A DNA stretch of 58,748 bases from CAZGKX01 sp964525945. GTDB taxonomy: Bacteria > Pseudomonadota > Gammaproteobacteria > Legionellales > Legionellaceae. The stretch spans positions 1-58,748 of the forward strand of contig CAZGKX010000007.1 of assembly GCA_964525945.1 (NCBI GenBank), written 5' to 3'. The notes below the pieces were generated by a model. It saw nothing but the letters and a program-made list of their open reading frames with translations. It was not told the origin of the DNA and searched no databases. Shown here piece by piece: positions 16,836 to 24,330 of this stretch. Each line of letters begins with the position of its first letter. The stretch's first letter is position 1. Made by a program: the position numbers and the translations under genes.

Positions 16836-17525
16836 TCACGTATTTAATAAATATCCGATACTACGTATGGTTTTAATTAATGTTTCGCTTGCCGAATTAT
16901 CACCCAATTTATTGCGTAAATTACTGATGTGCACATCAATGCTTCGATCATAAGCCGTGTATTTACGACCCAGTGCATATTCAGTGAGCTCCTCTTTTGA
17001 AAACGCTTGTCCTGGCGATTTAATTAACATTTCTAAAATATTGAATTCAGCATTGGTTAATTCCAAATTTTCACCGTCAATGGAAACCAATCGGGTGACG
17101 CTATCCACGGTGATCCCATGGTAAGTGATGATGTTGCGGGACGTTGGCGTTTTTTGAGCCCGGCGTAAAATTGTACGAAGACGTGCTAAAAGCTCGCGCG
17201 GATCACACGGCTTTTTCATGTAGTCGTCAGCCCCAATATCAAGACCTATCAAACGATCGATGGCGTCTTGGCGCGCTGTTAACATCATAACGGGTGTTGC
17301 TGAATAAGTGCGTAACTGGGTTAAAACATCGAAACCATTCAATTTAGGCAGCATTATTTCTAAAATAATGGCATCGTAGGATTGATTAAGAGCTTTTTTT
17401 AAACCACTCTCACCATCGTGGGCAAACATGACATGAAATCCCTCGGGTTTTAAGTATTCAGCGATCAGTGACGTTAGTGCTTGGTCTTGATCAATGATGA
17501 GAATATTGCCATTCATGCTGCTCAT
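16836..17525 (-). CDS. OmpR/PhoB-family response regulator with Glu at the phosphoacceptor site
   Basis: Receiver domain (about 6-122) plus winged-helix DNA-binding domain (about 133-229), CpxR-like in the effector half (YDRSIDVHISNLRNKLGD). The phosphoacceptor Asp is replaced by Glu: E56 in IILEIMLPKLNG (codon GAA on the minus strand). One acidic-pocket residue is Gln (IID12-Q13-D14). The switch Thr83 and Lys105 are kept. Glu at this site often mimics the phosphorylated state, so the protein may be always active or phosphate-independent (inference). It overlaps the corC stop by 4 bases and no kinase gene is adjacent. Confidence 0.9.
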   Translation of the reverse strand: MSSMNGNILIIDQDQALTSLIAEYLKPEGFHVMFAHDGESGLKKALNQSYDAIILEIMLPKLNGFDVLTQLRTYSATPVMMLTARQDAIDRLIGLDIGADDYMKKPCDPRELLARLRTILRRAQKTPTSRNIITYHGITVDSVTRLVSIDGENLELTNAEFNILEMLIKSPGQAFSKEELTEYALGRKYTAYDRSIDVHISNLRNKLGDNSASETLIKTIRSIGYLLNT

Positions 17526-18376
17526 TGTCCTGGACGTGGTGAGGTGGTGGCTTCGTTGGGACGTTTATCGATGCACTCCAATAGCTTTATGCGTCTGGCA
17601 TCGGCATTGAGCACTTTAAATTCGAAGCCATCGATGGTGATTGTTTCTCCCCGTTTGGGCAGAAAACCAAAATTAGTCATGACAATACCACCAATGGTGT
17701 CATATGATTCATCGCTAAAATGCGCATGCAGTTGTTCATTAAAATCTTCAATAGGCATGTGCGCTTTGATAATGTAGTGGTTGTTGGAGTGGGCTTTGAT
17801 ATAGGCTTCTTCATCAATATCAAATTCATCTTCAATGTCGCCGACAATTTGTTCAATCAAATCCTCTAAGGTGACAAAACCCGCCACAGCGCCATATTCA
17901 TCAACGACAATGGCCATATGGTTGCGGTTGGTGCGAAATTCATTGAGCAGAAAATCAAGCCGCTTGCTTTCGGGAACGAAGGTTGCATGCCGCACGATAT
18001 CCATCAAATCAAAAGCGCTGCTTTGCTGGACTTGGTAGCGTAACAAATCCTTAGCGTGCAAAACGCCAACCACTTCTTCATCACTAAATACTGGAAAGCG
18101 AGAATGCCCTGATGTACTCACAATGTTGATGACTGCATCTAGATCAGCATCAAATGGCACGGAGGTCATTTGCTTTTTCGGCAACATGATGTCTCTGACT
18201 TTCATGTGTGTAAATAAGAGCGCGCCTTCGATCATCGTTAGGGTTTCTGCATCAATAAGAGCGCGAACTTGCGCGTCACGCAAGAGGTGAATCAATTGTT
18301 CTTTATTTTGAGGCTCAACGTGTAAAAATTGTTTGAGCCGTGCGAACCATGAGCTGGTGTCTTCATTTTTATTCAA
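17522..18376 (-). CDS. corC: CorC/HlyC-family CBS-domain protein
   Basis: Soluble CBS-pair protein (about residues 60-190: MLPKKQMTSVP, GHSRFPVF, DEYGAVAGFVTLEDLIEQIVGDI) with a C-terminal CorC_HlyC domain (about 205-275). The family has been associated with Mg/Co efflux, and its gene is typically next to ybeY. 284 residues, normal. It starts within the ybeY stop region (8-base overlap) and overlaps the response regulator gene at its other end. The usual downstream partner lnt is replaced by that regulator. Confidence 0.92.
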   Translation of the reverse strand: MNKNEDTSSWFARLKQFLHVEPQNKEQLIHLLRDAQVRALIDAETLTMIEGALLFTHMKVRDIMLPKKQMTSVPFDADLDAVINIVSTSGHSRFPVFSDEEVVGVLHAKDLLRYQVQQSSAFDLMDIVRHATFVPESKRLDFLLNEFRTNRNHMAIVVDEYGAVAGFVTLEDLIEQIVGDIEDEFDIDEEAYIKAHSNNHYIIKAHMPIEDFNEQLHAHFSDESYDTIGGIVMTNFGFLPKRGETITIDGFEFKVLNADARRIKLLECIDKRPNEATTSPRPGQ

Positions 18377-18848
18377 TCAGATTATCCTCTAAATTGCTGT
18401 AAGGATTGTCAAAATTTAACCGAGCCAATAATTCAATTTCCAATGGTTGCATCACGAGTGCATCTTCTTCCTGAATATGATCATACCCTAAAAGATGCAA
18501 TATGCCATGAATGACGATGTGGGCAAAATGCTCGGTTAAACTTTTTTGCAACTCGATACTTTCCTGCTGCAAAACAGCCGGGCAAATGATGACATCGCCT
18601 AGCAAAGGGCATTCCAACTCTACGCCAGGAGGAATGACGGCTGGAAATGCCAACACATTTGTTGCTTTGTTTTGTTTGCGGTACTGGTGATTTAAGGCTG
18701 TTATTTCTTGGGCATCTACAAATCGGAGGGTTAATTCCGCCGTGGTGCATTCTTGGGACAAGGTGAGTTCTGCCCACTGGCATAGGGTTATGTCGGTAAC
18801 CGGCAGCTTTTCTTTGCAAGCATGTTGAATATCGATGTGGTAAGTCAT
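18369..18848 (-). CDS. ybeY: Endoribonuclease YbeY
   Basis: Single-strand RNase for 16S rRNA 3'-end maturation and ribosome quality control. 159 residues with the zinc motif HGILHLLGYDH and the conserved LNHQYRKQNKATNVLAFP. First gene of ybeY-corC-response regulator, with its own promoter upstream. ybeZ is not adjacent. Confidence 0.95.
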   Translation of the reverse strand: MTYHIDIQHACKEKLPVTDITLCQWAELTLSQECTTAELTLRFVDAQEITALNHQYRKQNKATNVLAFPAVIPPGVELECPLLGDVIICPAVLQQESIELQKSLTEHFAHIVIHGILHLLGYDHIQEEDALVMQPLEIELLARLNFDNPYSNLEDNLIE

Positions 18849-18890
18849 TAAAAAAACGATGAATCGTATCGTGTCAGGAAAGTTAAGAAT

Positions 18891-18919
18891 AGTATATGAA
18901 CATCATTGTTATGAAGCAA
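18891..18919 (-). promoter_or_regulatory. Sigma70-type promoter for ybeY-corC-regulator
   Basis: On the minus strand TTGCTT (18914-18919), a 17-base spacer, then TATACT (18891-18896), about 43 bases before the ybeY ATG. Confidence 0.6.
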
Positions 18920-18941
18920 ATTATTTTTGTGGATGATGGTT

Positions 18942-19667
18942 TTATTGGGCAAGGATCCATTGAATTTGGTCATTTAAATTAATAGCCAAGCTAGATAATT
19001 CTTCTTGGTCTTTATTTTCAAAGAAATTTACCGAAGGATTTTGTTGGTGATGGGCTAACACCATGTTATCGCGTTGTTGTTGCAACCACATAATTTGCGG
19101 TGAAAATAAAAAAATTATCCCTTCAATCCATTGGTCAAGCGCTTTCCAGTGAGAATCTTGGTTTGCTGTCATCTTAAAGCGTTTGGCAAACGTACGAGTG
19201 TGGTGAGCATCGTACCAAATTTCACCGGTTACCCAACGGTTAACGGTAAATAATCGGATGGGTTGTCCGTAACAATTCATGCTGATTGCAATGAGGTGGG
19301 TGAAAGGATTATCGCGATTTTTTTTTGAATCCGCTAAAACGGCTGGTTTTATGCGTTTTGGAATGTGGGTTTGGCGAAGAAAACAATGAAAGTGGCCGTG
19401 CTCCAAACTTTCTTTATTTTCCCTATGACAGTGGTAAAAATATTGACTGCCCGTGTTGTTGTCTATTCTATCGCCTTTAGGGTAATGCTTCATTTGCACA
19501 TGTTGAGGTTCTTCCCCTAATGTGTAATGGATAATGTTTTTGCCGGCGGGTGTTTGCATGCTTTGTTGTGTGGTTAATACTTGTTCAGCATAGCGCAAAT
19601 AGTTGGATTTATGCCATGGACTCAGCGAAGGTAAAGTGAAGGTTGATTCGGGTTCATTCATGATCAT
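18942..19667 (-). CDS. Hypothetical His-rich protein
   Basis: About 241 residues, soluble, no signal peptide. The central part is unusually rich in His, Cys and Tyr: QYFYHCHR, then EHGHFHCFLR, and later HLIAISMNCYGQP and WYDAHHTRTF. This spacing of His and Cys suggests metal binding. It reminds me of the DUF6969 type (from memory, not checked). The second half is helical with Trp/Gln-rich stretches. It is the last gene of a minus-strand accessory patch with the PI synthase and two small secreted proteins. Function unknown. Confidence 0.65.
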   Translation of the reverse strand: MIMNEPESTFTLPSLSPWHKSNYLRYAEQVLTTQQSMQTPAGKNIIHYTLGEEPQHVQMKHYPKGDRIDNNTGSQYFYHCHRENKESLEHGHFHCFLRQTHIPKRIKPAVLADSKKNRDNPFTHLIAISMNCYGQPIRLFTVNRWVTGEIWYDAHHTRTFAKRFKMTANQDSHWKALDQWIEGIIFLFSPQIMWLQQQRDNMVLAHHQQNPSVNFFENKDQEELSSLAINLNDQIQWILAQ

Positions 19668-19680
19668 TAAGAATAGGATT

Positions 19681-19717
19681 GGAAAAGAACGACGGCGGCT
19701 TCTGATAAGCCGCCGTC
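19681..19717 (-). terminator. Rho-independent terminator
   Basis: Perfect 11-bp stem: GACGGCGGCTT (19691-19701), 5-base loop, AAGCCGCCGTC (19707-19717). Read on the minus strand the stem is followed by GTTCTTTTCC. It lies just after the stop of the small secreted protein gene. Confidence 0.85.
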
Positions 19718-19727
19718 AATGCAATGT

Positions 19728-19937
19728 TTATTCGCTGGTGGGTGCTGCAGCTCCGCAAGCGGGTGTGCATGGGCTCGTTGTGGTATCGTCTGTTGAGGTA
19801 TCGCCCGAAGTGGCTGCTCCACAAGCGGGTGCGCATGTTTGTTGTGTATCGCTAGTGTCCGCATAACTCACGGGTACAATGGTGGCAACAGATAGGGTGC
19901 TCAATAATGCAGCAACTGCTAAAGTGGATTTTTTCAT
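19728..19937 (-). CDS. Small secreted protein with CxPACGAA repeats
   Basis: 69 residues. A clear Sec signal peptide (MKKSTLAVAALLSTLSVATIVPVSYA) gives a mature peptide of about 43 residues, mostly Thr/Ser/Asp, with two copies of a Cys motif: TCAPACGAATS and PCTPACGAAAP. The four cysteines could form two disulfides or bind metal. AAGGA lies 8 bases before ATG 19937, and a strong terminator follows, so this is a discrete highly defined transcription unit. Unknown function. Confidence 0.75.
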   Translation of the reverse strand: MKKSTLAVAALLSTLSVATIVPVSYADTSDTQQTCAPACGAATSGDTSTDDTTTSPCTPACGAAAPTSE

Positions 19938-20082
19938 GGCTCTCATCCTTGTGTTAAAAAAAATTATTATGACTCACTTTCATCCTAGCAAATAACTTAC
20001 TTGTTTTCCAACAGATTTTATTTAAAAAATACCTGCTCCGACGTCGTTTTATGCCGTCGCACCATTGTGCCTAATTTGATGA

Positions 20083-20721
20083 TTAAATGTTTGTTTTTTT
20101 ATCCATAATATCCCATTCAGCAATGGTGCTCAAGGCTGCGCGGATCTGCAAGAGATGCACCACAGTTTTATAGATGAAAAATGGAGCGCTTGCACAAAGT
20201 ATAGGCAGTGCAGTGTGTGAGGGATAAACTTGGTTGAATACAAGGGCAACCATGAACAGTTGATCCCCAAAGCATGTCATAAAAAGAACCGCTGGTTTTC
20301 CATAATACCATTGCAGAAGCTTAGGCAGTTTGCACGAGATTGATTTATGGCTCATACCTTTTATCTGTGCCGCATACAAATAAAAAAAATGACTGCTTAT
20401 GTCCAGCAATAAAACGACACAAAATAAAGGCATGTATTGCGGGGTATGGTAAGAATAGACAAAAACAACAACAAGAAGCGATATTCTATCAATGGTAAAA
20501 TCCAAAATATAACCCAGCTTGGATTCTTGTGAACATGTTCGAGCAAGAAACCCATCCAAGGCATCGAGCAACATGCTGATTGCTCCCAGCAAACAAAACA
20601 GCCAAAAAATTTTTGCAAAAATGACTGCAAACAACAAAAAAATCAATCGTACATACTCGACGATATTCGGTAAGAGTAAAAAAACATTTTTATGGGTATG
20701 GGGTAAAGGAATGTGGGTCAT
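20083..20721 (-). CDS. Eukaryotic-type phosphatidylinositol synthase (CDP-alcohol phosphatidyltransferase)
   Basis: Inner membrane protein of 212 residues carrying the full CDP-alcohol phosphotransferase motif D53-x2-D56-G57-x2-A60-R61-x8-G70-x3-D74-x3-D78. Beyond this motif, the whole length follows animal/fungal PI synthase (CDIPT/PIS1): N-terminal NVFLLLPNIVEYVRL, LDISSHFFYLYAAQIKG followed by SHKS, and WYYGKPAVLF, all in the same order and spacing as I recall for CDIPT. The predicted reaction is CDP-diacylglycerol plus myo-inositol to phosphatidylinositol. Bacterial PgsA, PssA and actinobacterial PIP synthases lack this pattern. Acquisition from a eukaryotic host is inferred. Confidence 0.85.
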   Translation of the reverse strand: MTHIPLPHTHKNVFLLLPNIVEYVRLIFLLFAVIFAKIFWLFCLLGAISMLLDALDGFLARTCSQESKLGYILDFTIDRISLLVVVFVYSYHTPQYMPLFCVVLLLDISSHFFYLYAAQIKGMSHKSISCKLPKLLQWYYGKPAVLFMTCFGDQLFMVALVFNQVYPSHTALPILCASAPFFIYKTVVHLLQIRAALSTIAEWDIMDKKTNI

Positions 20722-20751
20722 AACAATGCGTAATGGGTTTATATGGATTTA

Positions 20752-20780
20752 ATTATGACGGCAGGTTTTTAGAGGGACAA
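20752..20780 (-). promoter_or_regulatory. Sigma70-type promoter for the PI synthase gene
   Basis: On the minus strand TTGTCC (20775-20780), 17-base spacer, CATAAT (20752-20757), about 30 bases before the ATG. Confidence 0.5.
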
Positions 20781-20967
20781 GCTTTATTTATGACAAGCGA
20801 TTTTGTAATCATCTCCTGATCTAAATGATTAGTATGACAAGAAGCGAAAAAGATAGGAGCTCCTATGCCTAACTTAAATATTTCGCAAATAACACCTGGC
20901 TCAGACGCGTTCTTTGGATCGCTGGTGCGAAATATTAATGGAGTTGGGGTCTGTTGGCATTTGATCT

Positions 20968-21288
20968 TTAATTGCAAGATTTTTGTAACCAACATTGGCC
21001 GTTATTACAAACATCGACTGATTGACACACCGGTGCATAGCTTGGTACAGGAGCTGCGGGTACTCCAGGCGAAGTCCAGTTCGCGCCATAATAACCATCA
21101 TAAACTACCCCAGTATTATATCCACTGCCATGGTAATAAGTTCCATTCTGGTATGCACCACCGTGGTCATACGTTCCACCATGATAATTTCCACCACCGG
21201 CATGCCAAGCAAAGCAACTTGACGTTGCAATTAAACCCAGTACAAGCACTGTGGTTTGCAGTGCATTTTTTTTGCAATTCCGTCTCAT
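20968..21288 (-). CDS. Secreted Gly/Tyr/His-rich small protein
   Basis: 106 residues: signal peptide ending SSCFA, then WHAGGGNYHGGTYDHGGAY and further G/Y/H-rich repeats, a Pro/Val hinge, and a C-terminal tail with four cysteines (VCQSVDVCNNGQCWLQKSC). GGGAG lies 7 bases before the ATG. Proteins of this composition occur in Legionellaceae envelopes, but the role is unknown; metal binding or surface adhesion are possibilities. A plus-strand frame over the same bases is a shadow. Confidence 0.68.
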   Translation of the reverse strand: MRRNCKKNALQTTVLVLGLIATSSCFAWHAGGGNYHGGTYDHGGAYQNGTYYHGSGYNTGVVYDGYYGANWTSPGVPAAPVPSYAPVCQSVDVCNNGQCWLQKSCN

Positions 21289-21596
21289 TATTTTCTCCCA
21301 TCATCTAATTACCCAAAAATCTGATTAACCGGCGTACACTAGCCATCAAGCCCTTTTTGTGACTATATTATGGTATTTAAGATTAATTATAGATCTTGTT
21401 GGTGGAACATAAAGTTAAACTTAGGGGGAGGGGCCTTTAATCTATGGGAGCCGTTGTTGTCGCGAGGTCTTCGGGGGAGATCCAACGATTCTAGGTGCCG
21501 TTATGGACCCCCCGACAAGTCGCGGGGCGTTCATGGATATTTTTGCCATTTTCGATTATAGTAACACATGATATAAAACTTATTTTGCATGGGCTT
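21289..21596. other. Intergenic region with imperfect GC-rich hairpin
   Basis: About 308 bases between divergent genes. AT-rich except for 21460-21530, where CCCCCGAC AA GTCGCGGGG (around 21509-21527) forms an imperfect hairpin flanked by TTATGGA and TTCATGGA. It resembles the core of dispersed palindromic elements. No gene is supported. Confidence 0.4.
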
Positions 21597-22427
21597 ATGA
21601 TTGATTTGCATTGCCATAGCTATTTTTCTGATGGGCGCTTGAGTCCAGAAGCCTTGGTTGAAAAAGCTCTCCAAGCCGGCGTTCAACTGCTTGCTTTAAC
21701 GGATCATGATACGATTGCAGGGCTTGCACCGCTTAAAGCAGCTGCATTGGGAACTGCAGTTCACATTATCAATGGCATCGAGTTGAGCGCGCGTTGGAAA
21801 AAGCATGTTGTCCACATCTTGGGTTTAAACCTTGATGAACATCATGCCGAGCTGGAAGAATTAATCACCTTGCAAAACGAATGCCGGATTGCGCGTGCTC
21901 AACAAATCGCCGATCGTTTGGCTGAGTGTGGCTTGGTCAATGGTTTTGAAAAAGCTTGCGCAGTTGCAGGGCATTGCCGAGTGGGTCGACCTCATTTCGC
22001 CCAGGTTTTGGTGGAAGAAGGTTTCGCTAACGATATGCAAGCGGCGTTTAAACGGTTTTTGGGGCGAGGGCGACCGGCTTTTGTCCACACCGAGTGGTGT
22101 GAGATGGACAAAGTGGTTGAAACCATTGTTCGAGCAGGGGGGCAAGCCGTGATTGCCCATCCTTTGAAATATGGATTAACGCGCTCTAAACTGTATGAAT
22201 TGATCATTGCCTTTAAAATGGCCGGTGGCGCTGGTTTGGAAGTTGTGTCCGGTGAAATGACGGTGATGCAGATGAAAGAACTCGCAGGGTTGTGCATACG
22301 TTTTGAGTTGTTAGCATCCTCCGGCTCAGATTTTCATGCCGATGCCCATTCGCGTGTTTCATTAGGAAAACAACAACCGTTGCCAATCAATTGCACGCCC
22401 ATTTGGCAGCAATGGGGTATTAAATAG
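21597..22427 (+). CDS. yciV: PHP-domain 5'-3' exoribonuclease (YciV/RNase AM family)
   Basis: PHP phosphoesterase of about 277 residues: metal-binding IDLHCHSYFSDG at the N-terminus, LALTDHDT, GIELSAR, GRPHFAQVLVEEG, and SGSDFHAD at the C-terminus. E. coli homologue trims 5' ends of 5S, 16S and 23S rRNA. ATG 21597 starts exactly at the PHP motif; the longer open frame would add a non-homologous tail. It leads a block yciV-yciO-trpS-scpA-scpB-rluB also known from pseudomonads. Confidence 0.9.
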   Translation: MIDLHCHSYFSDGRLSPEALVEKALQAGVQLLALTDHDTIAGLAPLKAAALGTAVHIINGIELSARWKKHVVHILGLNLDEHHAELEELITLQNECRIARAQQIADRLAECGLVNGFEKACAVAGHCRVGRPHFAQVLVEEGFANDMQAAFKRFLGRGRPAFVHTEWCEMDKVVETIVRAGGQAVIAHPLKYGLTRSKLYELIIAFKMAGGAGLEVVSGEMTVMQMKELAGLCIRFELLASSGSDFHADAHSRVSLGKQQPLPINCTPIWQQWGIK

Positions 22428-22436
22428 GGACATGTT

Positions 22437-23057
22437 ATGAGCCAAATTTTTGCAATTCATCCAGACAATCCGCAAGCAAGGTTGCTTCGGAAAGCCGTAA
22501 CCATCATTGAAGAAGGTGGTTTAATCGTTTATCCAACAGATTCTGGGTATGCTTTTGGCTGCCGATTAGGCAACAAATCTGCCTTGGAGCGTATTCGCTG
22601 TTTGCGGCAATTGAACAAAGAGCACAACATGACTTTAATTTGCCGCGATTTGTCCCAGTTGGGAACTTATGCGCGCGTCACCAATCCTATTTTTCGTCTA
22701 TTAAAAGCATTTACGCCGGGTTCATATACTTTTATTTTGAATGCAACCAATGAAGTGCCCCGTTTAATGTTGCATCCAAAACGTAAAACCTTGGGTTTAC
22801 GGGTACCAGAACATGTGGTCACGTTGTCTTTATTGGAATGCTTGGATGCACCTTTGATGAGCACAACGTTAATATTACCCGGCGCTGCTGCACCGTTGAG
22901 TGAGCCTGAAGCTATCAAGGATATCTTGGGCGATCGGGTCGATTTGATCATTGATGGGGGCAATTGTGGGCATGAACCTACGACTGTGGTTGATCTGACG
23001 GGTGAGTATCCAACGATCTTGCGGGAAGGAAAAGGCGATCCTGAGCCATTTAGATAA
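22437..23057 (+). CDS. yciO: YciO/Sua5-family protein
   Basis: 206 residues, YrdC/Sua5-like fold: IVYPTDSGYAFGCRLGNKSALERI, PGSYTFIL, GLRVPEH, and the C-terminal TTVVDLTGEYPTILREGKGD. The family binds nucleotide and RNA; TsaC/Sua5 members make threonylcarbamoyl-AMP, while YciO paralogues have a debated role. Gene context next to yciV and the sequence pattern favour YciO over TsaC. Confidence 0.88.
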   Translation: MSQIFAIHPDNPQARLLRKAVTIIEEGGLIVYPTDSGYAFGCRLGNKSALERIRCLRQLNKEHNMTLICRDLSQLGTYARVTNPIFRLLKAFTPGSYTFILNATNEVPRLMLHPKRKTLGLRVPEHVVTLSLLECLDAPLMSTTLILPGAAAPLSEPEAIKDILGDRVDLIIDGGNCGHEPTTVVDLTGEYPTILREGKGDPEPFR

Positions 23058-23066
23058 ATATTCAAG

Positions 23067-23082
23067 CCGCCCTCGTGGGCGG
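23067..23082 (+). other. Short hairpin upstream of trpS
   Basis: CCGCCC TCGT GGGCGG, a perfect 6-bp stem in the yciO-trpS gap. No T-tract follows, so it is not a clear terminator; it could affect trpS expression. Confidence 0.4.
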
Positions 23083-23118
23083 ATTAAAGTAAAAAAGTCA
23101 TACTTATAGAGGGTTCAA

Positions 23119-24330
23119 ATGTCTGTGTTTAGTAGCAATAAGCGGGTTGTTTCTGGTATGCGAGCCAGTGGACGCTTACACCTGGGTCATTACCACGGCG
23201 TCATTAAAAATTGGATAAAACTACAGCATCAATACGACTGTCTTTTTTTTGTAGCGGATTGGCATGGTTTAACAACCCATTATGATGAGCCAGGCCGCAT
23301 GGAAAAATTTTTGTGGGAAATGGTGGTGGATTGGTTGGCCTGCGGCATCAACCCTAGTCTTTCCCGTTTGTTCATTCAATCGTGGGTCCCGGAGCATGCT
23401 GAATTGCACTTGCTGCTTTCCATGATCACGCCATTGGGTTGGTTGGAACGGGTGCCTACTTACAAAGATCAACAAGAAAAATTGCATGAAAAAGATTTGG
23501 CAACCTATGGCTTTCTGGGGTATCCCTTGTTGCAAAGTGCCGATGTGTTGTTATACAAGGCTGATTTAGTGCCCGTCGGTGATGATCAAGTGGCGCATGT
23601 CGAATTGATTCGAGAAGTTGCGCGGCGTTTTAATTACCTCTATGGACGTGAACCCAATTTTGAAAATTATGCCCAAGAAGCCATCAAAAAAATGGGCAAA
23701 AAAAATGGTCAATTGTACACCCAATTGCGTACCGCGTTTCAGCAAGAAGGGTGCCACGAGTCTTTAAAAACGGCACGGGCTTTGTTAAGCAATCAGCACA
23801 ATTTGTCGATCGGTGATAAAGAGCGTTTACTGGGTTATCTGGATGGTTCCGGAAAAATTATTTTGCCAGAACCTCAGGTTATGTTAACCGAACATGCAAA
23901 ATTACCCGGGCTGGATGGCTTGAAAATGTCGAAATCCTACGACAATACTATTGGATTGCGCGATGCACCAGAGCAAATTGAGAAAAAAATATTGACCATG
24001 CCCACCGATCCCGCTCGCATCAAACGCACTGATCCAGGTGAACCGGAAAAATGCCCTGTTTGGCAATTTCACAAAATTTACTCCGATGAATCGGTTTTGG
24101 ATTGGGTGCAAACCGGTTGTCGTACGGCAGGGATAGGTTGTATCGATTGCAAACGCCCAGTGATTGACGCGGTGCTTAAAGAATTGCAACCCATTCAAAC
24201 ATCGATCAAAGAATACGAAGGGGATCTTGCTTCCGTGAAACGGATTGTGGCGGAAGGCAGTGAGCATGCGCGCGAAGAAGCGGTTAAAACACTCAGTGAC
24301 GTTCGGGAAGCAATGGGACTGGATTATTAA
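23119..24330 (+). CDS. trpS: Tryptophanyl-tRNA synthetase
   Basis: Class I synthetase charging tRNA-Trp. HLGHYHG is the HIGH motif and KMSKS is exact (DGLKMSKSYDNT). 403 residues, longer than the about 330 of E. coli TrpRS, because of an inserted segment of about 60 residues around positions 195-260, a form also seen with this gene order in pseudomonads. GAGGG is 5 bases before the ATG. Its TAA shares a base with the scpA ATG. Confidence 0.93.
   Translation: MSVFSSNKRVVSGMRASGRLHLGHYHGVIKNWIKLQHQYDCLFFVADWHGLTTHYDEPGRMEKFLWEMVVDWLACGINPSLSRLFIQSWVPEHAELHLLLSMITPLGWLERVPTYKDQQEKLHEKDLATYGFLGYPLLQSADVLLYKADLVPVGDDQVAHVELIREVARRFNYLYGREPNFENYAQEAIKKMGKKNGQLYTQLRTAFQQEGCHESLKTARALLSNQHNLSIGDKERLLGYLDGSGKIILPEPQVMLTEHAKLPGLDGLKMSKSYDNTIGLRDAPEQIEKKILTMPTDPARIKRTDPGEPEKCPVWQFHKIYSDESVLDWVQTGCRTAGIGCIDCKRPVIDAVLKELQPIQTSIKEYEGDLASVKRIVAEGSEHAREEAVKTLSDVREAMGLDY

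Noticed and set aside
20865..21308. Plus-strand frame of 147 codons with a good upstream AGGAG
   Set aside because: Its second half is the antisense of the secreted G/Y/H-rich gene, which has a signal peptide and its own ribosome site; the His/Asn-rich translation is a shadow.
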